The notes beneath the pieces are model-generated. The model ran no database searches. It was not told the DNA's origin and worked only from the letters and a program-made list of their open reading frames with translations. Of a DNA stretch of 15,670 nt, positions 1 through 6,567 are shown one piece after another. Position 1 is the stretch's first letter, and the number at the start of each line of letters is the position of its first letter. Position numbers and translations under genes: made by a program. Source of the stretch: Sphingobacterium sp. UBA7855 (GTDB taxonomy: Bacteria; Bacteroidota; Bacteroidia; Sphingobacteriales; Sphingobacteriaceae); assembly GCA_002500745.1 (NCBI GenBank), contig DLST01000003.1, positions 14,679 through 30,348 of the forward strand. The letters are read 5' to 3'.

Positions 1-60
1 GCTTACCGGCCGTTATATTTTGCTATGTGCTGTCTTTTTCCAAGAAGACAACAGTACCTT

Positions 61-1392
61 TTATTTTAAAAGATCGTCTATTGCAGAATTAACTTTGTCA
101 AAACAAAAAGTCGCTTTCACCTCTTCAAACATACGTTGAATCTGATCGTTGCATAGATTTCCAATACTTCCTTCGTGGGTATGATTTACTTCTTTCGATG
201 GCTTGAAGCGCCCTTCATCAATATCAATACCTATAGTTCGATAGGCTTCACGGAACGGCACCCCTTTAAGGACTTCATTGTTGACCACTTCTACGGAGAA
301 TAGATAATCATATTTTGGATCGTCTAGGATATTTTCTTTAACGGATATGTTTTCCAACATGAAGGTTGCAATTTCAAGACATTCATTGAGTGATTGGAAA
401 GCCGGGAATAAATTCTCTTTTAACAATTGAAGATCCCTATGGTAACCGGATGGCAAATTTGTAGTCATCAATGCGATCTCATTGGGCAATGCTTGAATCT
501 TGTTACAGCGTGATCGGATCAACTCAAAGACATCAGGATTTTTCTTATGTGGCATAATACTCGATCCTGTGGTCAAATGGGCAGGAAATGAGATAAATCC
601 AAAATTCTGGTTTATATAAAGACATACGTCCATGGCAAACTTAGCTAAGGTTGCAGCTATTGAACTCATACCCTGTGCCAAGATACGTTCGGTTTTACCG
701 CGTCCCATCTGCGCATAGACCACATTATAATTGAGATCCTCAAATCCCAACAATTGTGTGGTCAGGGTCCTATCTAAAGGGAAAGATGAGCCATAACCTG
801 CAGCGGATCCCAACGGATTTTTATTACAAACCTTCCAGGCTGCACGCATCATCTCCAGATCATCGACAAGGCTTTCGGCGTATGCACCAAACCACAACCC
901 AAACGATGAAGGCATGGCGATCTGCAAATGGGTGTAACCAGGGATTAGGATATGCTTATACTGCTCGCTGAGTTTTATTAATTCGCTAAAAAACGCTTCT
1001 GTATTGTGGATGATATGTTGAATTTCGGAGCGAAAGTACAACTTTAGATCGACCAATACCTGATCATTACGGGATCTGCCCGAATGTATTTTTTTACCTG
1101 CCTCACCGATACGCTGTGTAAGCAGCATTTCAACCTGCGAGTGCACGTCTTCCACAGAATCTTCAATGCGAAAATCTCCAGCAAGGATTTCGCTATAGAT
1201 ATTTTTTAGCTCTTGCTGAACGAGGGCCAGATCCTCATCCGTCATGAGATCTATACTGTTCAACATACGTGTGTGAGCCAATGAGCCCAAAACATCTGCA
1301 GCAGCAAGTTGCAGATCCATGACCCGGTCATTGCCCACAGTAAATGATTCTACAAAAGAATCTACATCTATATTTTTTTGCCAGATTTTCAT
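61..1392 (-). CDS. argH: Argininosuccinate lyase
   Basis: This cytosolic enzyme cleaves argininosuccinate to arginine and fumarate, the last step of arginine synthesis. The 443-residue length is normal for the fumarase/aspartase superfamily. Visible motifs are GRSRNDQV (residues 105-112), GYTHLQ with the Thr-His pair (152-157) and the superfamily signature GSSIMPHKKNPD (276-287), which forms the flexible catalytic loop. The ATG at 1392 gives the expected N-terminus. A Bacteroidota-type promoter lies about 100 bp upstream on the minus strand, and an 11-bp inverted repeat lies in the leader. No other arg gene is visible; the gene runs toward the left edge, where only 60 bp without a clear terminator remain. 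The family assignment is very secure. Confidence 0.97.
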   Translation of the reverse strand: MKIWQKNIDVDSFVESFTVGNDRVMDLQLAAADVLGSLAHTRMLNSIDLMTDEDLALVQQELKNIYSEILAGDFRIEDSVEDVHSQVEMLLTQRIGEAGKKIHSGRSRNDQVLVDLKLYFRSEIQHIIHNTEAFFSELIKLSEQYKHILIPGYTHLQIAMPSSFGLWFGAYAESLVDDLEMMRAAWKVCNKNPLGSAAGYGSSFPLDRTLTTQLLGFEDLNYNVVYAQMGRGKTERILAQGMSSIAATLAKFAMDVCLYINQNFGFISFPAHLTTGSSIMPHKKNPDVFELIRSRCNKIQALPNEIALMTTNLPSGYHRDLQLLKENLFPAFQSLNECLEIATFMLENISVKENILDDPKYDYLFSVEVVNNEVLKGVPFREAYRTIGIDIDEGRFKPSKEVNHTHEGSIGNLCNDQIQRMFEEVKATFCFDKVNSAIDDLLK

Positions 1393-1420
1393 TCTTCTTA
1401 TTTTTTTAAATGCTATTTTA

Positions 1421-1464
1421 ATCAGAAGCTTATGGCAGGTTTAGTATGGATTGAAGCTTCTGAT
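1421..1464 (-). repeat. 11-bp inverted repeat in argH leader
   Basis: The arms ATCAGAAGCTT (1421-1431) and AAGCTTCTGAT (1454-1464) are perfect complements separated by 22 nt. They lie 29-72 nt upstream of the argH ATG, between the start codon and the proposed promoter, so they would form a stem-loop in the leader RNA. No U-run follows the stem on the minus strand, so a simple intrinsic terminator is unlikely. It could equally be an operator. The repeat is seen directly; the role is inferred. Confidence 0.5.
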
Positions 1465-1487
1465 AATTTTATGACATCCGATTTTTA

Positions 1488-1519
1488 CAAAAATACCAAT
1501 TGCAAACGGTTATATCAAT
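1488..1519 (-). promoter_or_regulatory. Candidate argH promoter
   Basis: Read on the minus strand, TATTTTTG (1495 to 1488) matches the Bacteroidota -7 consensus TAnnTTTG. ATTG (1519 to 1516) sits 20 nt upstream, close to the usual TTTG -33 element and spacing. Transcription would start near 1481, giving a leader of roughly 90 nt that contains the inverted repeat. This is motif matching only. Confidence 0.45.
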
Positions 1520-1675
1520 GCAAAGATTACATACATTTTTTGGTCAATTCGTTAAAAAATGGAAAAATAGCGTCGATAAAATAGACTATTACAAAAAAAA
1601 TATAATGTTAAAAGTTTGTTAAATCGCGATAAACACATATTATAAGTAACCACTCACTTTATTTTTAAAAGTTAT

Positions 1676-1706
1676 TTTGTCAGTTTTTTAAGTATTCCTA
1701 TGTTTG
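1676..1706 (+). promoter_or_regulatory. Strong Bacteroidota promoter of a candidate ncRNA
   Basis: TTTG (1676-1679), a 19-nt spacer and TATGTTTG (1699-1706) match the established -33/-7 consensus (TTTG, about 19 nt, TAnnTTTG) of the primary sigma factor of Bacteroidota. It is the best promoter match in the window. The expected start is near 1711-1713, and no plausible protein begins downstream before the terminator at 1854-1891. Confidence 0.75.
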
Positions 1707-1711
1707 TAGTG

Positions 1712-1892
1712 TAAGGGAGATGAAAAAAGAGAAGATGGTAGGGTTAGTAAATACTTACCGCTTTAAATACACCAAAATTTCAAACCAAATATGATAGACC
1801 TCAAAGTCTTAAAACTTGAAAGAAATTACCTAACCAATTGTGAATCGAAATTTAAAGGCACGTCAAACCAAGATGTGCCTTTTTTCCTTTTT
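1712..1892 (+). ncRNA. Candidate small non-coding RNA, about 180 nt
   Basis: The region is bounded by a consensus promoter (1676-1706) and a strong intrinsic terminator (1854-1891) and contains no convincing reading frame. Possible structure includes a long-range stem GGTTAG+TAA (1742-1750) with TTA+CTAACC (1826-1835, C1829 bulged), and a hairpin 1801-1807/1814-1819 with a bulged A and a six-base loop. A local hairpin GGTAGG (1737-1742) with CTTACC (1754-1759, one G-U pair) competes with the long-range stem, so two alternative folds are possible. The 5' part is purine-rich. The size would fit a 6S-like RNA or a trans-acting sRNA, but no known family is recognised with confidence. The transcript ends are inferred from the promoter and terminator. 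Confidence 0.65.
1854..1891 (+). terminator. Intrinsic terminator of the candidate ncRNA
   Basis: AAAGGCACGTC (1854-1864) pairs with GATGTGCCTTT (1872-1882) in an 11-bp stem with one G-U pair and a 7-nt loop. A U-rich tract interrupted by two C (1880-1892) follows at once. No protein gene ends upstream on this strand, so the terminator must serve the short transcript that starts near 1712. Confidence 0.85.
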
Positions 1893-2016
1893 AGCATATT
1901 TTATTTTCCAATTGCTATTCTCCATTCTTTTCAAGCAGGTGTGCTATCTGGTATTCTTTGTTAACTAAGTGTGACAAGAGGTCAATCCAAAGTTCTCTTT
2001 TAATTGAAATTTTGGC

Positions 2017-2024
2017 TACTTTTG
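2017..2024 (+). promoter_or_regulatory. Candidate rbfA operon promoter (-7 element)
   Basis: TACTTTTG is an exact match to TAnnTTTG, 41 bp upstream of the rbfA ATG. The -33 position is poor: only a GTTC-like stretch at 1992-1995 sits near the expected place. It would drive the four-gene operon that ends at 4877. Confidence 0.5.
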
Positions 2025-2065
2025 TTTGACACAATTGAGCATATTCAATACAAAAAACGTATACG

Positions 2066-2437
2066 ATGGGAACAGAAAGCAAGAGACAGCAACGTTTTGC
2101 TGGGGTAATTCAACAGGATTTAGCGGCATTATTTCAACGCGAGGGTCATTCATGGGCTCCCGGAGCATTTATTACGGTTACACGTGTTCGTGTTACGCCA
2201 GATTTGGCGATCGCACGCGTTTATGTGAGCTTTTTAAACACCAAGACAGCACAGGAAGGCATTCAGGCGATTCGTTCCAAAACAGCTGAAATACGTTACA
2301 AACTAGGCGCAAAAATTAAGAACCAAGTAAAGATCGTTCCTCAATTGGAATTTTTCCTTGACGACACCAACGAATATGTTGAACACATGGATAAACTATT
2401 TGATGAGATCAGTAAAGAGCCACGCCAACCAGAATAA
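2066..2437 (+). CDS. rbfA: Ribosome-binding factor A
   Basis: RbfA is a small KH-fold protein that binds the immature 30S subunit and is needed for late processing of the 16S rRNA 5' end and for growth in the cold. The 123-residue length is usual. Family features are the basic N-terminus, the central stretch VTRVRVTPDLAIARVYVSF (residues 38-56), the helix around RYKLGAKI (77-84) and the segment PQLEFFLDD (92-100). It is the first gene of the operon, with aat starting 29 bp downstream. A TAnnTTTG element lies 41 bp upstream. The ATG at 2066 is favoured because it places the conserved core at the usual distance from the N-terminus. Confidence 0.93.
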   Translation: MGTESKRQQRFAGVIQQDLAALFQREGHSWAPGAFITVTRVRVTPDLAIARVYVSFLNTKTAQEGIQAIRSKTAEIRYKLGAKIKNQVKIVPQLEFFLDDTNEYVEHMDKLFDEISKEPRQPE

Positions 2438-2466
2438 TATCCTCTTTCGCAGTATGCTAAACAACA

Positions 2467-3114
2467 ATGGTATTTGAACTGGATACTAAAAAACTTGAAT
2501 TCCCACACCCAAGCTATGCAGAAGCAGATGGTTTACTTGCTGTAGGTGGGGATCTTTCCACCGATCGCCTGCTACTCGCCTATAGTAATGGGATTTTCCC
2601 TTGGTTTGACGAGCGCAGCCCTATTCTCTGGTATGCCCCAAACCCTCGATTCGTGATCGATCCGCGCAAAATAAAAATCAGCAAGAGCATGGCGAGCGTC
2701 CTTCGGAAAAATATTTTTTCGTTCTCAATAGACCGCAACTTTAAAGCAGTCATTCATCATTGCGCAACTATGAATAGAAAAGATCAGGAAGGTACCTGGA
2801 TTACAGCGGACATGATAGATGCCTATAGCAAACTTGCGGAGCTGGGTTATGCACATTCGGTGGAAGTTTGGCAAGATGGGATACTGGTTGGGGGCCTTTA
2901 TGGTGTATTAATCAATGGTGTATTTTGCGGCGAAAGTATGTTTTCTAAAGTCGCCAACGCATCGAAGGCTGCACTAATTTACCTTGCACAAGAAATCGAA
3001 TTACATCTAATTGATTGCCAATTCCATACTAGTCATCTGGAACGTATGGGCGGAACATATCTTTCACTGACAGATTATTTAGCTATATTAACAAAAAAGC
3101 ACAACAATGACTAG
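2467..3114 (+). CDS. aat: Leucyl/phenylalanyl-tRNA--protein transferase
   Basis: This enzyme transfers Leu or Phe from aminoacyl-tRNA to proteins with N-terminal Lys or Arg, creating N-degrons for ClpS/ClpAP. The GNAT-like protein of 215 residues has the family hallmarks: FPHPSYAEADGLLAVGGDLS (residues 12-31), NGIFPWF (41-47), LWYAPNPRFV (54-63), GTWITADM (109-116), HSVEVW (130-135), GESMFS (155-160) and LIDCQFHTSHLERMGG (181-196). Length and motif order are complete. Its last 8 bp overlap the start of the aminotransferase gene, which implies translational coupling. Confidence 0.96.
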   Translation: MVFELDTKKLEFPHPSYAEADGLLAVGGDLSTDRLLLAYSNGIFPWFDERSPILWYAPNPRFVIDPRKIKISKSMASVLRKNIFSFSIDRNFKAVIHHCATMNRKDQEGTWITADMIDAYSKLAELGYAHSVEVWQDGILVGGLYGVLINGVFCGESMFSKVANASKAALIYLAQEIELHLIDCQFHTSHLERMGGTYLSLTDYLAILTKKHNND

Positions 3115-4195
3115 TCCATATCGCAAACATTTTGACATCGCAACAGAGGTCACTTACCTAACGACACCGGGATCGGGCTTACTTTCACGTGAAACAAAGG
3201 CGTGGCGCGCCAAGAGAGACCAAGATTTCTTTGATTCAAACTCGAACTTACGTGAACAGCAGGGTGCGACCTTGGATGCCTGCCGGGCTACACTAGGTAC
3301 ATTTTTTAATTGTCCTTCCCAAAATGTCTTCTTATCCAGTTGTTTTTCCTCTGCTTTCAATGCACTGCTGGCCGGTTTACCTAAGCAAGCTAAGGTTCTT
3401 CTACTGAATAATGATTATCCTTCCGTTAATTTTCCGACGATATTAAGTGGTTTTGAACACCAATTTGTCACGATGGACGAACAACTGGAAGCAAATTTAT
3501 TGGACACAATAGCGATATTTAAACCAGATGTCCTTATCCTCTCCATTGTTCAATACATTTCGGGATTAAAAATAGACCTATCTTTCATACAGGAATTGAA
3601 GCACAAGCATCCCGACTTGCTGATCGTCGGTGACGGCACCCAATTTTTGGGAACAGAACTCTTTAATTTTACACTTTCGGGATTTGACGCCGTATTATCC
3701 AGTGGATATAAATGGCTTATGGCTGGCTTTGGCAATGGCTTTGTGTTCTTAAGCGAAAGGCTCAAAGCGATGCTCTATGCGAATATTCAGGAAAACTACA
3801 GCTTTCTCAACAACCAATGGATGAATAAATCTGTGGTACAACTCTGTTTCGAGCCCGGCCATTTGGATACGTTGTCACACGGAACGCTACAGCAGTCTCT
3901 TCTTCAATTGGAGGAATGGGGGTTTGCCGAAACAGTGGCCTATACCCAAAAATTGATCGCAGATGCCCGTGCTGAGCTGTCCGACAGAAAACTGTTATTG
4001 AATAGCATCGTAAAACGACGTCCGCAGAGTAACATTTTCAACATACAGATCGACCACGACTATTATCAAACCCTCTTGGATGAGGGAATAAAATGCTTCC
4101 CCCGAGGTTCGGGAATCCGTATCGGATTTCATTTATACAACGATCACACGGATCTTGAAAAGCTATTATATATTATTGACACCAAAGTAAAGTAA
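3107..4195 (+). CDS. Class V aminotransferase-fold PLP enzyme, substrate unknown
   Basis: This is a fold-type I PLP enzyme of the NifS/Csd/kynureninase-like group (362 residues). Visible cofactor residues are Asp176 and Gln179 in VGDGTQF, which bind the pyridine nitrogen and the phenolic oxygen, and Lys202 in SSGYKWL, the Schiff-base lysine. The next stretch, AGFGNGFVFL, resembles the glycine-rich segment of the family. Tyr104 (NNDYPS) takes the place of the His that stacks on PLP in many members. The C-terminal segment SGIRIGFHLYNDHTDLEKLL is typical of class V. I see no SGxxC-type loop carrying the persulfide Cys, so cysteine desulfurase activity is not supported. The gene overlaps aat by 8 bp and is followed 2 bp later by the DUF2027 gene. 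The substrate is unknown. Confidence 0.85.
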   Translation: MTSPYRKHFDIATEVTYLTTPGSGLLSRETKAWRAKRDQDFFDSNSNLREQQGATLDACRATLGTFFNCPSQNVFLSSCFSSAFNALLAGLPKQAKVLLLNNDYPSVNFPTILSGFEHQFVTMDEQLEANLLDTIAIFKPDVLILSIVQYISGLKIDLSFIQELKHKHPDLLIVGDGTQFLGTELFNFTLSGFDAVLSSGYKWLMAGFGNGFVFLSERLKAMLYANIQENYSFLNNQWMNKSVVQLCFEPGHLDTLSHGTLQQSLLQLEEWGFAETVAYTQKLIADARAELSDRKLLLNSIVKRRPQSNIFNIQIDHDYYQTLLDEGIKCFPRGSGIRIGFHLYNDHTDLEKLLYIIDTKVK

Positions 4196-4197
4196 AC

Positions 4198-4848
4198 ATG
4201 AAATTTAGAATAGGAGATTTAGTACGGTTTGTTGATGAACCCATTGAGGGACATATTACATCCATGCAGCCCAACGATATTGTGGGCGTCACGGACGATA
4301 CAGGTTTCGAAATCCCTGTACCGATGGATAAAATCACCCTTGTATTCGGCAATATGCGGCGCGCGGATGATGAGCTCGACCAGCATGCAACACCATTGAC
4401 ACCACATCGATTTATCGAGAAAGGGATACTTTTGGCGATCTCGGGAGATCACAAAGATGGACTCGCCAAATTACATATCATCAATGAAACAAGCTTTGAG
4501 CTACTGATATCCATATCCGAAGCAACTGCGAATAAAGTTAAAGGTATTTTCAGCAATAAGATACCTCCACACGACTCGATTCAGTTTTATACAGGAAACT
4601 TTGCAAATGTTGGAAAATGGCCGACTTTCCGCTTTCAGATCTTACGCCATAGCAGCATTTTGCAGGAGCTTACCTCGCCAATCAACAAAGAACAACGTGT
4701 GCGTCCAGTAGACCTTACTAACCCTAAAATGCTTAACGAAATTTTGGACGAAAAGATATGGTCCTACGAATTGGATAAGATCGAAGAAGATTTAGGATTG
4801 GACAAATTGAAAAATCATTTTATACCGCATCGTCCAAACAAAAAATAA
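4198..4848 (+). CDS. DUF2027-like protein without Smr domain
   Basis: The N-terminus (residues about 1-50: IGDLVRFVDE, GHITSM, IVGVTDDTGFEIPV) resembles the SH3-like start of the Bacteroidota DUF2027 family, which often carries a C-terminal Smr nuclease-like domain. Here the 216-residue protein ends in a charged helical tail (about residues 170-216) and shows no DLH or HGxG Smr motif, so the nuclease part is missing or was never present in this lineage. The middle part, with alternating hydrophobic strands (ILLAISGD, LHIINETSFELLISI), looks like a beta domain. It is the last gene of the operon, starting 2 bp after the aminotransferase. Its TAA stop lies inside the terminator stem. Its function is unknown. 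Confidence 0.75.
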   Translation: MKFRIGDLVRFVDEPIEGHITSMQPNDIVGVTDDTGFEIPVPMDKITLVFGNMRRADDELDQHATPLTPHRFIEKGILLAISGDHKDGLAKLHIINETSFELLISISEATANKVKGIFSNKIPPHDSIQFYTGNFANVGKWPTFRFQILRHSSILQELTSPINKEQRVRPVDLTNPKMLNEILDEKIWSYELDKIEEDLGLDKLKNHFIPHRPNKK

Positions 4849-4877
4849 GCTAGGTGTTTTTCATCTAGCTTATTTTT
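4841..4877. terminator. Bidirectional terminator between convergent genes
   Basis: The arms 4841-4856 and 4862-4877 form a 16-bp stem (one G-U pair) with a five-T loop. It is flanked by A-rich sequence on the left and T-rich sequence on the right, so both strands give a hairpin followed by a U-run. It serves the rbfA operon from the left and the membrane protein gene at 4894-5292 from the right. The stop codon of the left gene is part of the stem. Confidence 0.9.
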
Positions 4878-4893
4878 TGTTTAAACGCCTTCA

Positions 4894-5292
4894 CTACTCC
4901 ACCGAAGATCCAACCTTTTTGGTACTTAACGCCAACAATAAGATACCTACCAGATAGACAATCCAGCCCCAGCGCATATGCAGGGATTTAGAAAGCAATT
5001 TATCAGCAAAGCCCCAACCGAAATAATTATTGATCTTAAACCAGACTGCTGTTATACTCAAAATATACCAGCAGGCTGCCAATCGCGTCATCCATTGATA
5101 AGCGCGAACTGCTCGAACAAAAAACAACAGCGCAGTCACCCCCAAAATCAGCAGGGTAATAAAGAACAAATAGGCATCTACCTGATAGAGGTTCCAATTT
5201 CCTTTAATAGGTACTTTTAAAAACGGCGTCATACTGGAAAAAAAGCAGATCACCAGTCCGACAATGGCAACGTATTTTTTGATAATAATCAT
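4894..5292 (-). CDS. Four-helix integral membrane protein, unknown function
   Basis: This 132-residue hydrophobic protein has four predicted membrane segments at about residues 7-27, 38-58, 68-86 and 106-123, separated by short basic or polar loops. Both termini are probably cytoplasmic. No cysteine pair, His cluster or known motif is visible. It stands alone and converges with the rbfA operon at a shared terminator. Its upstream gap holds a perfect 12-bp palindrome at 5311-5322. I do not recognise the family. The coding call rests on a full-length frame with consistent membrane topology and an ATG at a sensible position. Confidence 0.7.
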   Translation of the reverse strand: MIIIKKYVAIVGLVICFFSSMTPFLKVPIKGNWNLYQVDAYLFFITLLILGVTALLFFVRAVRAYQWMTRLAACWYILSITAVWFKINNYFGWGFADKLLSKSLHMRWGWIVYLVGILLLALSTKKVGSSVE

Positions 5293-5310
5293 AATTCAAA
5301 TTGCTTTAAA

Positions 5311-5322
5311 ATTCGTACGAAT
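5311..5322. repeat. 12-bp perfect palindrome
   Basis: ATTCGTACGAAT is self-complementary and lies 19 bp upstream of the membrane protein start at 5292, where an operator could sit. A palindrome this short can arise by chance, and no second copy was noticed. Confidence 0.25.
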
Positions 5323-5509
5323 ATAAGTTGAATATTAACACTTATATAACATGTCTTTCGCTTTTTGAAAAATTATTCTATTTTTAGAGACAATTCTCGT
5401 TCAGTGTTAGCCACATTGATGCTAATCAGGAATACACGGAGTAGTACTACAATGGGGTGATGTCTATAAATGGGAGAATAAATTTTTACGATTAAGCTGA
5501 ATAATAAAC

Positions 5510-6349
5510 ATGAAAAGAGAAGTTGAGGAAATAGCCGCAGAACAACCTGCACAGCCAAACAAAAAGAAAAAAGTCTTTATTATTATCGGTATCGTCCTAT
5601 TGGTGATCCTGGCCGGCGGCGGATATTACAATTATAACCAGCGACAAGCGATCCAAGGCTTGGAGGTCGACAGCACGGCCACCGCTGCTATCGGGTATGA
5701 AAACGCAGACCCCAAAGACCTAGAGGATGCTGATGGTTGGAGTTCATTAGAAGACTATCAACACTGGAACAATGCCATCTTCACTATACCGGAATATGAC
5801 AACATCCCCTTGCGTTACAGAAGGGGTATTACAAAGATTTTTATGGGCAATAACTATCTAGAACCCGTAGAGGATAAACCCATCTACAAATTTACCCGGA
5901 TAAAAGACCGTGCTAAATCCGTTTTTTGTTATGGAAACTTTACCGATCGCAACGATTCAGATAGCTGGAATAAGGAAATGGCATTTTTGATTGAAAAAAA
6001 CGATTACCAGAGCAGTGCGATCTGGATCATATCCGCAAAAGGCGATATCTTATTCTGGAAGGAATATTCAAGCGAACTGCCACTCATCAACAGCTTCAAA
6101 AAGGGACAGAAAATTTTTATGGATGAGATGAAGTTAGTGCCCGCTCCTGCCGATGGAATTATCATCAAGAATAAGAACTCCAAATACGCATTAATTTACA
6201 ATAAAAGCAGCAAAACTTTTGACAGCTATTACCAATATAGTGACAGTGAAATTCAAGAAGCTACCGCCGCAGAAGAGACTCCGTATGTGGAAGAATTAGA
6301 AGATGTCACCGTGGACTCTGTTGGGGTAAATTCGGATATTAAAGAGTAG
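5510..6349 (+). CDS. Single-pass membrane protein, unknown function
   Basis: This 279-residue protein has a short acidic then lysine-rich N-terminus (KKKK at 18-21), one membrane helix at about 22-40 (FIIIGIVLLVILAGGG) and a large soluble part that should lie outside the inner membrane by the positive-inside rule. The soluble part is rich in Tyr, Asp and Trp (DGWSSLEDYQHW, DSWNKEMAF, SAIWIISAKGDILFW). The last 30 residues are strongly acidic (EETPYVEELEDVTVD). No catalytic motif is seen. It stands alone between a divergent gene and the heme cluster. I do not recognise the family, and no clear promoter motif is found upstream. The ATG at 5510 is the first one and gives a sensible membrane anchor. 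Confidence 0.75.
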   Translation: MKREVEEIAAEQPAQPNKKKKVFIIIGIVLLVILAGGGYYNYNQRQAIQGLEVDSTATAAIGYENADPKDLEDADGWSSLEDYQHWNNAIFTIPEYDNIPLRYRRGITKIFMGNNYLEPVEDKPIYKFTRIKDRAKSVFCYGNFTDRNDSDSWNKEMAFLIEKNDYQSSAIWIISAKGDILFWKEYSSELPLINSFKKGQKIFMDEMKLVPAPADGIIIKNKNSKYALIYNKSSKTFDSYYQYSDSEIQEATAAEETPYVEELEDVTVDSVGVNSDIKE

Positions 6350-6373
6350 GCACTGCGTTTTTTAGCTCAAAAC

Positions 6374-6399
6374 TTTCGTCACTGCCTATCGTGATGAAA
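6374..6399 (+). terminator. Weak hairpin downstream of the 5510-6349 gene
   Basis: TTTCGTCAC (6374-6382) pairs with GTGATGAAA (6391-6399) in a 9-bp stem with one G-U pair and an 8-nt loop, 24 bp after the stop codon. No proper U-run follows, so termination is uncertain. Confidence 0.35.
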
Positions 6400-6501
6400 A
6401 TCATTTGGCCACAAATACAAAAATAAAACACTGTAATACAGATAGTTATTTAATAAAAAAAGCTATTTAAAATCTTTCTAAATTAATCCCTTTGACAGAT
6501 T

Positions 6502-6536
6502 TTTGACACAAGCACAAAGCTTTTAAGCTACATTTG
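6502..6536 (+). promoter_or_regulatory. Candidate hemA promoter
   Basis: TACATTTG (6529-6536) matches the TAnnTTTG -7 element exactly. TTTG (6502-6505) lies upstream, but the 23-nt spacing is longer than the usual 19-21. The start would be near 6542, giving a leader of about 25 nt. Confidence 0.5.
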
Positions 6537-6567
6537 TACCGTTAAATATAAGCGAGGGATTAGAGCT

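Larger units (their letters stand above)
1393..1675. other. Intergenic argH leader and upstream region
   Basis: This AT-rich part of the divergent argH/rbfA gap holds the argH leader with its inverted repeat and the candidate minus-strand promoter. From about 1525 to 1675 I see only AT-rich sequence with a short ATCGCGAT palindrome at 1622-1629. The small plus-strand frame starting at 1378 overlaps the argH start and has no recognisable protein character, so no gene is called. Confidence 0.6.

Noticed and set aside
1..60. Possible hairpin terminator downstream of argH
   Set aside because: Only a 7-bp bulged stem (around CTGTCTT and AAGACAACAG) without a U-run on the minus strand; too weak to call.
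1378..1584. Plus-strand frame of 68 codons over the argH start and leader
   Set aside because: It overlaps the argH N-terminus and its leader, has no recognisable protein character, and the region is better explained by the argH promoter and inverted repeat.
1712..1892. Firm identification of the candidate ncRNA as 6S RNA
   Set aside because: The size fits, but I cannot see the long closing stem with a central bubble by eye, so the family is left open.
2026..2289. Plus-strand frame of 87 codons overlapping rbfA
   Set aside because: It lies in another frame over the conserved rbfA core and has an odd composition; it is a shadow of rbfA.
3107..4195. Cysteine desulfurase (SufS/IscS) annotation for the class V enzyme
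   Set aside because: No catalytic Cys loop of the SGxxC or RxGxHC type is visible, and the ring-stacking His is replaced by Tyr.
4978..5220. Plus-strand frame of 80 codons opposite the four-helix membrane protein
   Set aside because: The minus-strand frame has coherent membrane topology; this one has a mixed, low-quality composition.
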